A stretch of DNA of 32,512 nucleotides from Candidatus Hodarchaeota archaeon. Lineage in GTDB: Archaea > Asgardarchaeota > Heimdallarchaeia > Hodarchaeales > Hodarchaeaceae. The DNA is taken from assembly GCA_016839785.1 (NCBI GenBank), contig JAEOTQ010000119.1, forward strand, positions 1 through 32,512, read 5' to 3'. Shown here in pieces: positions 24,921 through 32,512 of this stretch (position 1 is its first letter; each line of letters opens with the position of its first letter). The notes beneath the pieces are model-generated. The model saw only the letters and a program-made list of their open reading frames with translations, was not told where the DNA came from and did not search any database. A program made the position numbers and the translations under genes.

Positions 24921-27545
24921 ATGCTCAATAGCCAAAAAAATACTTTAATTAAGATCGTAGGTGCAGGGGGAATTTCTATCATATTAATTGTCGGTTTACT
25001 CACTCCTTTAGGAATAATTCCCCCACTCGGTTCCCTACTGTTACCTGGTGACGGAATATGGAAAGTTCCTCAGGAAATTTCCCACTTTGAAGAATTAAGT
25101 TATTCTGGACTTTCAGATAAAGTGAATGTCTTTCGTGATGAATGGGGTGTCCCACATATTTATGGGTCAAATTTTGGTGATATCGTCTTTGCACTGGGTT
25201 ATTGTCATGCTCAAGATCGATTTTTCGAAATGGATATGGCACGAAGGAGTGTCCGAGGGTTACTCTCCGAAATATTAGGGCCGGAAATGCTTGACCAAGA
25301 CAGATTTAATCTCATGAAACTGGAGGAGTACTGGGCTAACGAAACATTAAAAGTATTAGCATCGAACAGTGATCCTGATATACAAGAAATGTATGATGAT
25401 TTTATATTATATACAGCTGGAGTGAACTTGTATCTTTCAGAGCATTCTGATACCAAACCTGTCGAGTACCATCTTCTCGACGCAGATTTTCGTTCATGGG
25501 AGATGATAGATAGCTTGTGTATGGTGAAATACCTTTCCGAATATTTTACGTGGAATTATCATGATATGGATCGGTTTAATGTCGTAAATTCAATAGGATT
25601 TGATGCTTATACTGAATTATTCGGCTATCCTTTTCCTTACCAAATTCCAGTTACCCCTGGGTATGGAGAATATGATGATGTATCTTACCCCTCGGAAATA
25701 TCAGGTTCAATTGACAAGGAGTTTTATACAGAGGCTGAAATGCGTATTGTACAATTTGCTGATTCGTTTCAAACTAGCTTAGAACGCCTACCGCAGGAAA
25801 AAGAGCGATTAGGTCGTGAATCAGACATCCTAGGGGCTACTCTCCAAGGGTCAAACAATTGGGCTGTTTCAGGAAATAGAACTTCTACGGGAAAACCGAT
25901 ATTAGCAACAGATATGCATGCAGGCTGGCCTCTCCCCGGAATTTGGTATGAGGCGCATTTAGTTGATATCACTTCAGATTTCAATGTATATGGATTATGT
26001 TTTCCTGGAATCCCTTTTCCCATTACTGGCAATACCAGGTACATTGGATGGGCAAACACCATCGCCATGTTTGATATGATTGACTGGTATTACTACGACA
26101 CAATTGATGCTTCTCATTACTGGTATAAAGGTCAATCTTTGGAGTATGAAACAATAGAGGTAACTATTCCAGTTAAAGGTCGTTCTCCTGAGACTTTTAC
26201 AATTAAATCAACGGTTCATGGCCCTGTTTTCACTGATTTGGTTCCTACTCCTGCTGAATATTCCGATCTCGCAATTGCTTGTAAATGGGTTGCTCAAAAT
26301 GTTACTCGGGATTATCTCGCTATCTGGGGATATCTGCATGCTCAAAATGCACAGGAATTTGATGAAGCCTCACAATATATGGAAATGTTACCCTTAAACA
26401 TTGTGTATGCGGATATTCATGGGAATATCGGTATCCGACCTAACGCCAAGGTTCCGATACGAAATGATACAGGGATTCCCTCATGGAATCCAGGTGGAGG
26501 CTCAATGATGTATAACGGATCCGCTGGTCACGGAGAATGGATTGGTTATCTTCCCTTTGAAGAATTACCTCATGCTGAAAATCCTTCACAAGGATATCTC
26601 TGTTCTGCAAATCAAATTATTGCTGGACCTGATTATCCAAATATTGAAATTGTTAATCAAGCTGGGACGGCAATGGGTTATCGTGCAAGACGGTTGAACA
26701 ACCTACTGGCCTCTGATGACCACATAACAATGGAAGATATGAAAGATTTTCAATTGGATGTTTATAGTGTTCGTGCAGGAAACTTCACCCCGCATTTCTT
26801 AGACGTTCTCGAATCAATTCCCTCTCCCACACCCTTACAACAATCGGTACTTGATGAATTATCCTCATGGGATTTCATAATGGACAAAGATGAGGTTGCT
26901 CCCACCATTTTTAATATCTGGTTTGAAGCTTATCATTCAGCTACCTTTGATGACGAAATTCTGGAGTATGATCTTCCAAGATCCCCCTCTTGGGCAGTTT
27001 TAGAAAAATTTACGAGAGAAAATGCTACTTCTAAGTGGTTTGATAACATATCTACATTAACTATAGAATCAAGGGATGATATCATTCTACAAGCGTTCGA
27101 TACTGCGCTTGATGCCTTGGAACGATATTTTGAGACCGATGACATCTCTAAATGGACATGGGGTACTATCCATCAACTTCTCTTCTGGCATATTTCTGGA
27201 CTTCTTCCGTTCGATGCTGGTCCTTTTCCTGGTGATGGAACTGGAGTCACTCTAAATCCATCTGGGACTGATAATTTTAACAACGGTAACGTAAGACGAC
27301 AATCTGCCATGGGAGGTGCCTCTGAAAGAATGATTATTGATTTTGCTAATTTTAGTAATTCTCTCTCAGTTCTCCCTTCGGGACAACGTGGGATTTCTAC
27401 TTCTAAACACTATACAGATCAACTCGAAAAATTATTCTTGAATGGGGAATATCACTACACTCATTTCGATTTGGATACTCCAGAAAAGATTGTGACAGGA
27501 ATTAAAATCGAATCAAGAATAGTTTTCAACCCAGGAGGAGATTAA
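24921..27545 (+). CDS. Penicillin acylase-family (S45) Ntn hydrolase
   Basis: An 874-residue precursor of the peptidase S45 family. Residues 8-30 are a signal anchor or signal peptide, so it acts at the cell surface. The A-chain block is 'VNVFRDEWGVPHIYGSNFGD' and 'GYCHAQDRFFEMDMARRSVR'. The autocatalytic site is 'QGSNNWAVSGNRT': cleavage before S311 would expose it as N-terminal nucleophile. 'ATDMHAGWPLPG' (329-340) is the following conserved block. Family members hydrolyse amides: beta-lactam side chains, acyl-homoserine lactones or other N-acyl compounds; the true substrate is unknown. The gene is directly followed by a small membrane protein and a DUF169 gene with no gap. Confidence 0.9.
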   Translation: MLNSQKNTLIKIVGAGGISIILIVGLLTPLGIIPPLGSLLLPGDGIWKVPQEISHFEELSYSGLSDKVNVFRDEWGVPHIYGSNFGDIVFALGYCHAQDRFFEMDMARRSVRGLLSEILGPEMLDQDRFNLMKLEEYWANETLKVLASNSDPDIQEMYDDFILYTAGVNLYLSEHSDTKPVEYHLLDADFRSWEMIDSLCMVKYLSEYFTWNYHDMDRFNVVNSIGFDAYTELFGYPFPYQIPVTPGYGEYDDVSYPSEISGSIDKEFYTEAEMRIVQFADSFQTSLERLPQEKERLGRESDILGATLQGSNNWAVSGNRTSTGKPILATDMHAGWPLPGIWYEAHLVDITSDFNVYGLCFPGIPFPITGNTRYIGWANTIAMFDMIDWYYYDTIDASHYWYKGQSLEYETIEVTIPVKGRSPETFTIKSTVHGPVFTDLVPTPAEYSDLAIACKWVAQNVTRDYLAIWGYLHAQNAQEFDEASQYMEMLPLNIVYADIHGNIGIRPNAKVPIRNDTGIPSWNPGGGSMMYNGSAGHGEWIGYLPFEELPHAENPSQGYLCSANQIIAGPDYPNIEIVNQAGTAMGYRARRLNNLLASDDHITMEDMKDFQLDVYSVRAGNFTPHFLDVLESIPSPTPLQQSVLDELSSWDFIMDKDEVAPTIFNIWFEAYHSATFDDEILEYDLPRSPSWAVLEKFTRENATSKWFDNISTLTIESRDDIILQAFDTALDALERYFETDDISKWTWGTIHQLLFWHISGLLPFDAGPFPGDGTGVTLNPSGTDNFNNGNVRRQSAMGGASERMIIDFANFSNSLSVLPSGQRGISTSKHYTDQLEKLFLNGEYHYTHFDLDTPEKIVTGIKIESRIVFNPGGD

Positions 27546-27941
27546 TTGAGCCTAGAGGACTTTAATAGATATTCACCAGTTTTAGCATTCTTTGTATGCT
27601 TTCTCTTGGATGTAATTGTCGTAATGGCTCTATACTGGCCATTGACCATAGTACCTGCAATAATTGGAGGATTTTTTTGTATTGAAATGAAGTGGGGGGC
27701 TTTATCTGGTACATTTGGAGTGTTGCTTGCTTGGATGCTAAGCTTTCTATTCTCCATGAATGACATTACTCTTCAAGTGGATCAGCTCGGACGGTTATTG
27801 ATTAATTCTAATGGAGCAGGAGGAGTAATTGTCTTACTCATCTTCATCGTAGGCGCTCTCTTCGGATTTTTAGGAGGATCAATTGGCAGTGGAATCAGAA
27901 TGTTAGCCTTGTCAGAAAATGCGGTTACTCAAGAGGATTAA
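27546..27941 (+). CDS. Small integral membrane protein of unknown function
   Basis: A 131-residue protein with four hydrophobic stretches (about residues 12-30, 32-46, 55-72 and 94-117); the last contains glycine-rich 'GALFGFLGGSIGSG', apt for helix packing. The start is TTG right after the stop of the acylase gene; AGGAGGA inside the end of that gene is its ribosome-binding site, so the two are translationally coupled. No known family recognised. The C-terminal 15 residues are polar and probably cytoplasmic. Confidence 0.7.
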   Translation: MSLEDFNRYSPVLAFFVCFLLDVIVVMALYWPLTIVPAIIGGFFCIEMKWGALSGTFGVLLAWMLSFLFSMNDITLQVDQLGRLLINSNGAGGVIVLLIFIVGALFGFLGGSIGSGIRMLALSENAVTQED

Positions 27942-27943
27942 CA

Positions 27944-28708
27944 ATGACTGAACTTTCAATACGTGAAATCGGTAGTAAGTTGAAAAATGCAGGTAGATTA
28001 CATTCCCACCCACTAGTTATTTATGGAACGGAGACTCCTCCAGATAATTCTGTTTCATCAATGGATATTAATCGTTGCATAGCAAATGTCATTTACTCAA
28101 TAGCGACAGATTCGACATTCTCTGCTATTCACATTGGAAAAGATGACCAGAAGCGATGCTGTCCAGGGGGTCAAGCGTGGTTCGGATATAAACCTTTCAG
28201 ACCTTACTTGAAATATTTCTTATCAACTGGATCTCAAAATTTTAGAAGTGGAAAATCAGAATTTCTTATTTCTAATCCCGATTTAGTGGAAAAAAGATTA
28301 CCCTCAGATGGCAAGATTACCCCCCTAGGTAAATTCATTGTCATTTGTCGAAGTGACCAGCTAATAGAGACGAATACCGAGTTAAAGGCTTTTCTATGCT
28401 TTGGAAATTCCGAACAGATTAGAAATCTTTGTTCCCTAGCATATTTTAGGTCAGATACATCATATGGGATCCATATGCCTTGGGGACCTTCCTGTGCTTC
28501 GTTTGTTTCTTATCCTTCTGGAATGATTGAGGATGCCCCTGATAATATTGCAATTCTTGGGCCAACTGATCCCACTGGTAATTATTGGCTTCCCGAGGAC
28601 TGTTTGTCACTGGGAATTCCCTTTCAAACTGCTTTACAAATAGCAGAGGATGTGGACTCGTCTTTCATTAGTAAACGTCCGAAAATAGCATATCCTGTAC
28701 GAAAATGA
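27944..28708 (+). CDS. DUF169 family protein
   Basis: A 254-residue soluble protein with DUF169 features: an early 'CC' pair in 'QKRCCPGGQAWFGY', a 'YFLSTG' segment, a central 'FIVICRSDQLIETNTELKAF' and a 'YGIHMPWGPSCASFVSYPSG' block with a conserved-type cysteine, ending in 'GIPFQTALQIAEDVDSSFI'. DUF169 proteins occur in archaea and anaerobic bacteria and are often linked to metal or corrinoid/redox chemistry, though no reaction is established. It begins three bases after the membrane-protein gene with GAGGA in the overlap region. The family match is from memory and moderate. Confidence 0.7.
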   Translation: MTELSIREIGSKLKNAGRLHSHPLVIYGTETPPDNSVSSMDINRCIANVIYSIATDSTFSAIHIGKDDQKRCCPGGQAWFGYKPFRPYLKYFLSTGSQNFRSGKSEFLISNPDLVEKRLPSDGKITPLGKFIVICRSDQLIETNTELKAFLCFGNSEQIRNLCSLAYFRSDTSYGIHMPWGPSCASFVSYPSGMIEDAPDNIAILGPTDPTGNYWLPEDCLSLGIPFQTALQIAEDVDSSFISKRPKIAYPVRK

Positions 28709-28864
28709 CGGTGCTAACCACATTCAAAATCAAATTTTATTTTGAAACATAATGCGAATGGACTTCAGAGCTCCTTATGTATCTTCGAAAGGAGAAGCTG
28801 GAAAATTTCTACATTGATAATTGAAATAGCTTACATATACGGAGAACTTTTCTTTTTAAGAAAA

Positions 28865-29251
28865 TCAGTCAATTATTCTAATACCAGTTTTCTCGAAGTG
28901 AGAACGATTTCTTGTTACTAAAGGGAGATCTTTCTCCAATGCAACACTTGCTATTAGTGTATCCAATACCCCTATTGGAGTTCCTTTTTTTCTGAGATCG
29001 TTTATAAGAAAGCCAAATCTGTTGGCAATTGCTTGAGTAAACGGGATTATGGTAAAAAATTGTATAAGCTCTTCTGCTTGTTTAAGATTAAACTCAACTC
29101 TTGAAGATTTATACACACCTTGATATAACTCCCAAAGAGTCACATGAGTGATAAATAATTCATTAGGTTGTTCTAGTAAACTTTTTAGTTGTTTAATTGT
29201 TTCTTTGTCATTTCTTAGAATTTTTATAAGATAATCAGTATCAAAAATCAT
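28865..29251 (-). CDS. vapC: VapC-type PIN-domain ribonuclease toxin
   Basis: A 128-residue PIN-domain protein from the ATG at 29251, chosen because GGTGG at 29257-29261 sits five bases upstream. The acidic catalytic set is intact: D4 in 'MIFDTDYL', E41 in 'TLWELYQG', D97 in 'GVLDTLIA' and the 'TRNRSHF' block with N115 in the last site. It should cut RNA when free of its antitoxin. The partner lies 16 bases upstream. Chromosomal VapBC pairs are common in archaea and respond to stress; here it sits next to the chaperone cluster. Toxin identity is secure, RNA target unknown. Confidence 0.92.
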   Translation of the reverse strand: MIFDTDYLIKILRNDKETIKQLKSLLEQPNELFITHVTLWELYQGVYKSSRVEFNLKQAEELIQFFTIIPFTQAIANRFGFLINDLRKKGTPIGVLDTLIASVALEKDLPLVTRNRSHFEKTGIRIID

Positions 29252-29267
29252 TGCTGCCACCAAAAAT

Positions 29268-29492
29268 CTAAAATCTAAGATTTATATTCATCCTGTCATC
29301 AAATACTGATTCAACTGAATCAGCTAGGTCTGATAAATCTTTTTGGCTTGATAACCATGCAATTAGATCTTCTTTCTTCTTTTTACTAGTTAGAATTCTC
29401 TTAATTACTTCGGTAAAAGACTCATTCTCCTTTTTGTTTTCTTTTAATAAATTATAAGCCTCTTCAGAAATTGTAATTGTTTTGTGTGCCAT
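29268..29492 (-). CDS. vapB: VapB-type antitoxin (DUF217/UPF0330-like)
   Basis: A 74-residue protein starting at the ATG at 29492. An ATG at 29513 overlaps the likely TATA box and is rejected. The N-terminus 'AHKTITISEEAYNLLKEN' is a ribbon-helix-helix strand and helix, followed by 'ESFTEVIKRILTSKKKKEDL', and the C-terminal 25 residues are acidic and likely wrap the toxin. It is the first gene of the pair, as usual, and probably represses its own promoter. Confidence 0.88.
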   Translation of the reverse strand: MAHKTITISEEAYNLLKENKKENESFTEVIKRILTSKKKKEDLIAWLSSQKDLSDLADSVESVFDDRMNINLRF

Positions 29493-29507
29493 GGTTCTAA
29501 TATGATT

Positions 29508-29517
29508 ATACATGTAT
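29508..29517. promoter_or_regulatory. Palindrome in the vapBC promoter region
   Basis: ATACATGTAT is a perfect ten-base palindrome about 16 bases upstream of the vapB ATG and overlapping a TATA-like element on the minus strand. It fits an operator for a ribbon-helix-helix antitoxin. Inferred, not proven. Confidence 0.35.
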
Positions 29518-29562
29518 TTATGTGTATTGATAGACTCTATCCACCCAATCTCTGTCCTAAAA

Positions 29563-29580
29563 AAAATATTTGAATATTTT
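29563..29580. repeat. Inverted repeat, possible regulator site
   Basis: AAAATATT and AATATTTT are exact reverse complements separated by TG. AT-rich palindromes arise by chance easily in such sequence, so this is a weak candidate for an operator or a transcript end. Confidence 0.25.
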
Positions 29581-29983
29581 AAGAAAAAAGGGCATTTTTA
29601 GGGTTCGGGGCATGTTTGACAGTATATATCTGAATCATCTCAGCTGTGTATGAAAATGTCGCCAAACTCAAATTCAATAATGGCTTGAAAAAATATATAT
29701 TCACAATTTATGATTTTAATTATATAACAGAATCGATATTTATGTCTATTTTTTCTAAAAGCGGCATGTAACATAATTAAATATTATCAATAGTTAAATA
29801 TATTATATTATGCTATATTTGATAGTTTCTTGCGTCATTATTTTAAATATAAAAGGAGAATATATTTTATTCACAATTGCATTTGTTTTAAATTCATACT
29901 CTGCGAATAAAAACAAATTTTGCCATTTAATGACAAAAGAAGGTAGGAAAATTGAAATAAAAATACGAAATATGATCAAAAGG

Positions 29984-29991
29984 TATATAAA
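29984..29991 (+). promoter_or_regulatory. Predicted TATA box and BRE of the hsp20-dnaJ-clpB cluster
   Basis: TATATAAA preceded by the purine-rich CAAAAGG fits archaeal TATA plus BRE. Initiation about 25 bases downstream would be near 30012, leaving a leader of about 50 bases with AAAGGTGAA before the Hsp20 ATG. Heat control is likely but no regulator site was identified. Confidence 0.5.
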
Positions 29992-30061
29992 TGGATTTAA
30001 ATCTAGTATAATTAGGAAATATTCCTACAAAGTAAGATAAAATATAAAAGGTGAATAAAAA

Positions 30062-30523
30062 ATGAGTTTAATAAGAACAAATAGAGGTTGGCTATATAAT
30101 CCTTTCAATACTTCTACTCTTTACGAGAATAGAATTCAAAAATTATTTTCGGACGTTTTCGGTGATCAGGAGGTTTTACATACAGATCAAGTCTATAGTC
30201 CTCGAGTTGATATAAAAGAATCTGAAGATAGTATCATTATTGAAACAGATTTCCCAGGATTCAAAAAAGACGAGATTACCATTGATATATCCCCTGAAGC
30301 AGTTGAATTGGCTGCTGAGCATAAAGAGGAGATAAAAGAAGAGAAAGAAGAGAATGGAGAGAAAATTCTTCGTCGAGAACGATATGCACAAAAATTCCAT
30401 CGGAAATTTTCACTTCCCTATCCGATTGACACAGAAAAAATCAATACATCATTCGTTGATGGAACTCTGAAACTTGAGATTGGGAAGCAATTGAACACAG
30501 GAAAACGGAGAGTTACCCTATAA
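30062..30523 (+). CDS. hsp20: Hsp20/alpha-crystallin small heat-shock protein
   Basis: A 153-residue small heat-shock protein. The alpha-crystallin domain spans about residues 45-140: 'PRVDIKESEDSIIIETDFPG' opens it, 'FKKDEITIDI' follows, and 'RRERYAQKFHRKFSLP' then 'FVDGTLKLEIGK' close it, matching the usual beta strands. The charged 'EEIKEEKEENGEK' loop is the dimerisation-loop region. A short C-terminal tail ends 'RRVTL', near the I/V-x-I/L anchoring motif. It should hold unfolding proteins in an ATP-independent way for refolding by the ClpB encoded downstream. First gene of the cluster, behind a predicted promoter at 29984. Confidence 0.95.
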   Translation: MSLIRTNRGWLYNPFNTSTLYENRIQKLFSDVFGDQEVLHTDQVYSPRVDIKESEDSIIIETDFPGFKKDEITIDISPEAVELAAEHKEEIKEEKEENGEKILRRERYAQKFHRKFSLPYPIDTEKINTSFVDGTLKLEIGKQLNTGKRRVTL

Positions 30524-30537
30524 CTTGTCTTTTTTTC

Positions 30538-30561
30538 TTCCCTTCCTTTTTTAGAAGGGAA
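30538..30561 (+). other. Hairpin between the hsp20 and dnaJ genes
   Basis: TTCCCTTC at 30538-30545 pairs with GAAGGGAA at 30554-30561, an eight-base stem with an eight-base loop. A T-rich run precedes it. It could be a partial terminator or an mRNA processing site that lowers expression of dnaJ and clpB relative to hsp20. Confidence 0.4.
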
Positions 30562-30604
30562 ATTCTTTCGTAAGAGTGAAATAAACATCTAAGAGGTGAT
30601 AGAA

Positions 30605-31555
30605 TTGAGTCAAGTTCCCACAGATTATTATGATATTATTGGAGTCCCCAGCAATGCCTCTGTAAAGGATATTAAAAAGGCTTACAGAAAACTTGCTCTC
30701 AAATATCATCCAGACATGGCAAAAGAGAATGGTATCGATTCCAAACAGGCTGAAGAGCGGTTTAAGGAGATCTCTGAGGCATATTCAGTTCTCTCTGATC
30801 CAGATAAAAGACGATCTTATGATCAAAGTAAGAATGAACCCTTTTCCCAGCATTTTGGGACAGTCGATCCATCTGGATTTCGAATGGACATCGATCCATT
30901 TGAGATATTTCGACACTTTTTCGAAGAGAGTGGTGAAGTCCATTCATTTGACTCTGACAATACAGACTTTTCACCTTTTTCGCAAAGAAATTCTCGTCAA
31001 ACTAGACATGTTTTTCCGCAACAGGGGTCTGATATCGCAATAAACATCGATATTAAGAGATCTGAGCTTGAAAATAGGAGTATGGATTTAGAAAAGTCAC
31101 TAAAAATGAAAAGGAAATTCCATGATGGAACGGTACAATCGGAACAAATTAAGATCAAAATACCCGTTGATATAAAAAATGATCAAGTATTACACTTTCC
31201 TGGGAAAGGCAATGCAGGAAAATTTCAAGGAAAAGCGGGAGATCTGTATCTGAATGTTAACATTGTGGAAGATATCCTTGATTTACCCGTGTCGCTTTAT
31301 TTGGCCTTGCGGGGAACGAATATTTCATTTAAAACTAAACATGGAGAAAAAATCACTGGGAATATACCTGGTACGACCCGTGAAAATACAATTCTTACAA
31401 TGCAGACTCAAACAGGGAAACCGCAGAAAGTTCGTATCAAATATCAATATCCAAGTGTAATAACAACTCCACAAAAAAAATTACTTACTCAATTACATAA
31501 TTTAAGTCCAAGATATTCTAAAAGAAAAAAATCTGAAATAAAAGATTATTATTGA
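30605..31555 (+). CDS. dnaJ: DnaJ-family co-chaperone (CbpA-like, without zinc finger)
   Basis: A 316-residue J-domain protein from TTG at 30605, supported by GAGGTGAT at 30594-30600; a GTG at 30596 lies inside that site and is rejected. The J domain (6-75) has HPD at 35-37 and '[12 protein letters not shown]'. The next 80 residues are polar and include '[20 protein letters not shown]' in place of a clear G/F-rich linker. The C-terminal domains contain '[20 protein letters not shown]' and '[12 protein letters not shown]', as in class II DnaJ proteins, but the CxxCxGxG zinc finger of class I is absent. It should stimulate a DnaK; no dnaK is in the window. Confidence 0.93.
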   Translation: MSQVPTDYYDIIGVPSNASVKDIKKAYRKLALKYHPDMAKENGIDSKQAEERFKEISEAYSVLSDPDKRRSYDQSKNEPFSQHFGTVDPSGFRMDIDPFEIFRHFFEESGEVHSFDSDNTDFSPFSQRNSRQTRHVFPQQGSDIAINIDIKRSELENRSMDLEKSLKMKRKFHDGTVQSEQIKIKIPVDIKNDQVLHFPGKGNAGKFQGKAGDLYLNVNIVEDILDLPVSLYLALRGTNISFKTKHGEKITGNIPGTTRENTILTMQTQTGKPQKVRIKYQYPSVITTPQKKLLTQLHNLSPRYSKRKKSEIKDYY

Positions 31556-31565
31556 AGTGAATATC

Positions 31566-32512
31566 ATGGCAAACATTAATAGGTTTACATATAAAGCTCA
31601 AGAGGCGTTACAACAGGCTATTACCCTAGCTAATCAGATGAAAAATCCCGAGGTTTATCCTCAACATTTACTAATTTCAATACTTAACATTGATTCTCAA
31701 GAGGGAATTGTCTCGGTGCTCTTATCCAAGTTAGGGATAAATACATCTAACTTGAAGAAGCAGCTGCAACAAAAATTGGCAGAGTCACCGCAAGTAGAGG
31801 GCGGACAAGAACCACGTTTATCTCAGAACTTAGTAAAAGGTTTGGAAGCAGCGGAAAAAACCATGGTTGAGTTAGGTGATGAATTTATTACTTTAGATCA
31901 TATTTTCTACGGAGTCGTAAAAGAAAGTAAGGATATTCATGCGTTTCTGAAACGAGAAGGGATTTCAGAAACAATTATCTTGGATGCAATTAAGGAAACG
32001 AGGAAATTCTCTAAGGTCGCCGACCAATATGCTGAAGATAAAATGCATGCCTTGAAACGATACACGATTAATTACAACGATTTAGCATTAAAAGGTGCAT
32101 TAGATCCAGTGATTGGAAGAGACGAGGAGATTAGACGAGTTATTCATGTATTATCCAGGCGAACTAAGAATAATCCCATTCTGTTAGGGGAACCTGGTGT
32201 AGGAAAAACGGCTATTGTCGAAGGATTAGCTCAACGGATCATTCAAGGTGATGTTCCTGAGTCCCTCAAATCAAAACAAGTCAATGCTCTTGATATGGGG
32301 GCCTTGATTGCAGGGTCAAAATATCGTGGGGATTTTGAAGAGCGCTTGAAATCGGTTCTAAATGAAATTCAGAACTCTGAAGGACGAATAATTCTTTTTA
32401 TTGATGAAATCCACACAGTTGTAGGTGCTGGTGCTACAGGAGAGGGGTCAATGGACGCTTCAAACCTTCTCAAACCCGCATTAGCACGTGGAACACTTCA
32501 TTGTATTGGAGC
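31566..32512 (+). CDS. clpB: ClpB/Hsp104 disaggregase, N-terminal part (runs off window)
   Basis: The frame from ATG at 31566 stays open to the last base: 315 complete codons. Residues 1-150 are the Clp N-terminal repeat domain ('[16 protein letters not shown]', '[10 protein letters not shown]', '[11 protein letters not shown]'). The first AAA+ domain follows: '[20 protein letters not shown]' (180-199), Walker A 'GEPGVGKTA' (208-216), pore loop '[12 protein letters not shown]' (250-261) and Walker B 'ILFIDEIHT' (276-284). ClpB threads aggregated proteins through its ring, with DnaK/DnaJ and Hsp20 help. The middle coiled coil and second AAA+ lie outside, so ClpC is possible, though gene order and motifs favour ClpB. 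ClpB is patchy in archaea and may be of bacterial origin. Confidence 0.9.
   Translation, partial: MANINRFTYKAQEALQQAITLANQMKNPEVYPQHLLISILNIDSQEGIVSVLLSKLGINTSNLKKQLQQKLAESPQVEGGQEPRLSQNLVKGLEAAEKTMVELGDEFITLDHIFYGVVKESKDIHAFLKREGISETIILDAIKETRKFSKVADQYAEDKMHALKRYTINYNDLALKGALDPVIGRDEEIRRVIHVLSRRTKNNPILLGEPGVGKTAIVEGLAQRIIQGDVPESLKSKQVNALDMGALIAGSKYRGDFEERLKSVLNEIQNSEGRIILFIDEIHTVVGAGATGEGSMDASNLLKPALARGTLHCIG

Larger units (their letters stand above)
29514..30061. other. Long AT-rich intergenic region between vapBC and the hsp20 gene
   Basis: No convincing gene was seen in these 548 bases. The stretch contains a perfect inverted repeat (29563-29580), the vapBC promoter at its left end and the predicted hsp20 promoter at its right end. 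A 76-codon frame at 29810-30040 is mostly a by-product of low complexity and covers the promoter, so it is not counted as a gene. The rest is homopolymer-rich AT sequence with no RNA-gene signal that I can recognise. Confidence 0.6.

Noticed and set aside
29810..30040. 76-codon frame in the AT-rich gap before the Hsp20 gene
   Set aside because: Low-complexity composition, no ribosome-binding site, and it covers the best TATA/BRE element for the chaperone cluster.
1..32512. CRISPR array, transposon ends, rRNA or prophage
   Set aside because: No regularly spaced repeats, no transposase or integrase motifs and no conserved RNA segments were seen on either strand.

Overview
This window looks like a chromosomal segment of an Asgard archaeon. 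The signs are three distinct small GTPases (Era/ArvA-like, Sar1/Arf-like fused to a longin/roadblock-like domain, and Rab/Ras-like), a formin-like polyproline protein, a KaiC/RAD55-type ATPase and an asparaginyl-tRNA synthetase whose motifs read like the eukaryotic cytosolic enzyme. Base composition is AT-rich, and many genes carry archaeal GAGGTG/GGAGG ribosome-binding sites. A Heimdallarchaeia-type lineage is my guess, not something the sequence proves. I see no rRNA, tRNA, CRISPR array, transposase or phage gene.

Layout. 1-2345: the end of a GT4 glycosyltransferase and an MFS transporter. 2457-3755: a tight three-gene operon (Era-like GTPase, DUF2073 protein, zinc-ribbon protein) matching the euryarchaeal OapABC/ArvABC cluster linked to extracellular vesicle formation; a coiled-coil/winged-helix gene converges on it. 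4670-4944: a small zinc-finger gene with a possible overlapping leader ORF. 5088-7676: a sugar-nucleotidyltransferase followed by a phosphomannomutase homologue with eroded catalytic loops, resembling a split Mpg1-type enzyme. 7827-8780: the Sar1-like GTPase fusion. 8773-12328 (minus): lipoate ligase/octanoyltransferase, KaiC-like ATPase with a 65-residue partner, Rab-like GTPase and a secreted membrane-anchored protein. 12553-13854: AsnRS.

13874-18638 (minus): the polyproline protein with an N-terminal HTH-like segment and two zinc ribbons, a serine hydrolase, and an Fe-S L-serine dehydratase. 18828-19292: a CpXC-like zinc protein. 19329-21717 (minus): two tandem membrane acyltransferases. 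21897-22736: NudC-type NADH pyrophosphatase. 22831-24662 (minus): a two-gene ABC exporter. 24921-28708: an operon of a penicillin-acylase-family Ntn hydrolase, a small membrane protein and a DUF169 protein. 28865-29492 (minus): a VapBC toxin-antitoxin pair. After an AT-rich gap with a good archaeal promoter, 30062-32512 holds a proteostasis cluster: Hsp20, DnaJ and the start of ClpB, which runs off the window.

The most interesting theme is membrane and cytoskeleton biology: an ArvABC-like vesiculation operon, a Sar1-like GTPase with a longin-like tail and a polyproline candidate profilin ligand lie within about 13 kb. Functional links among them are inference.
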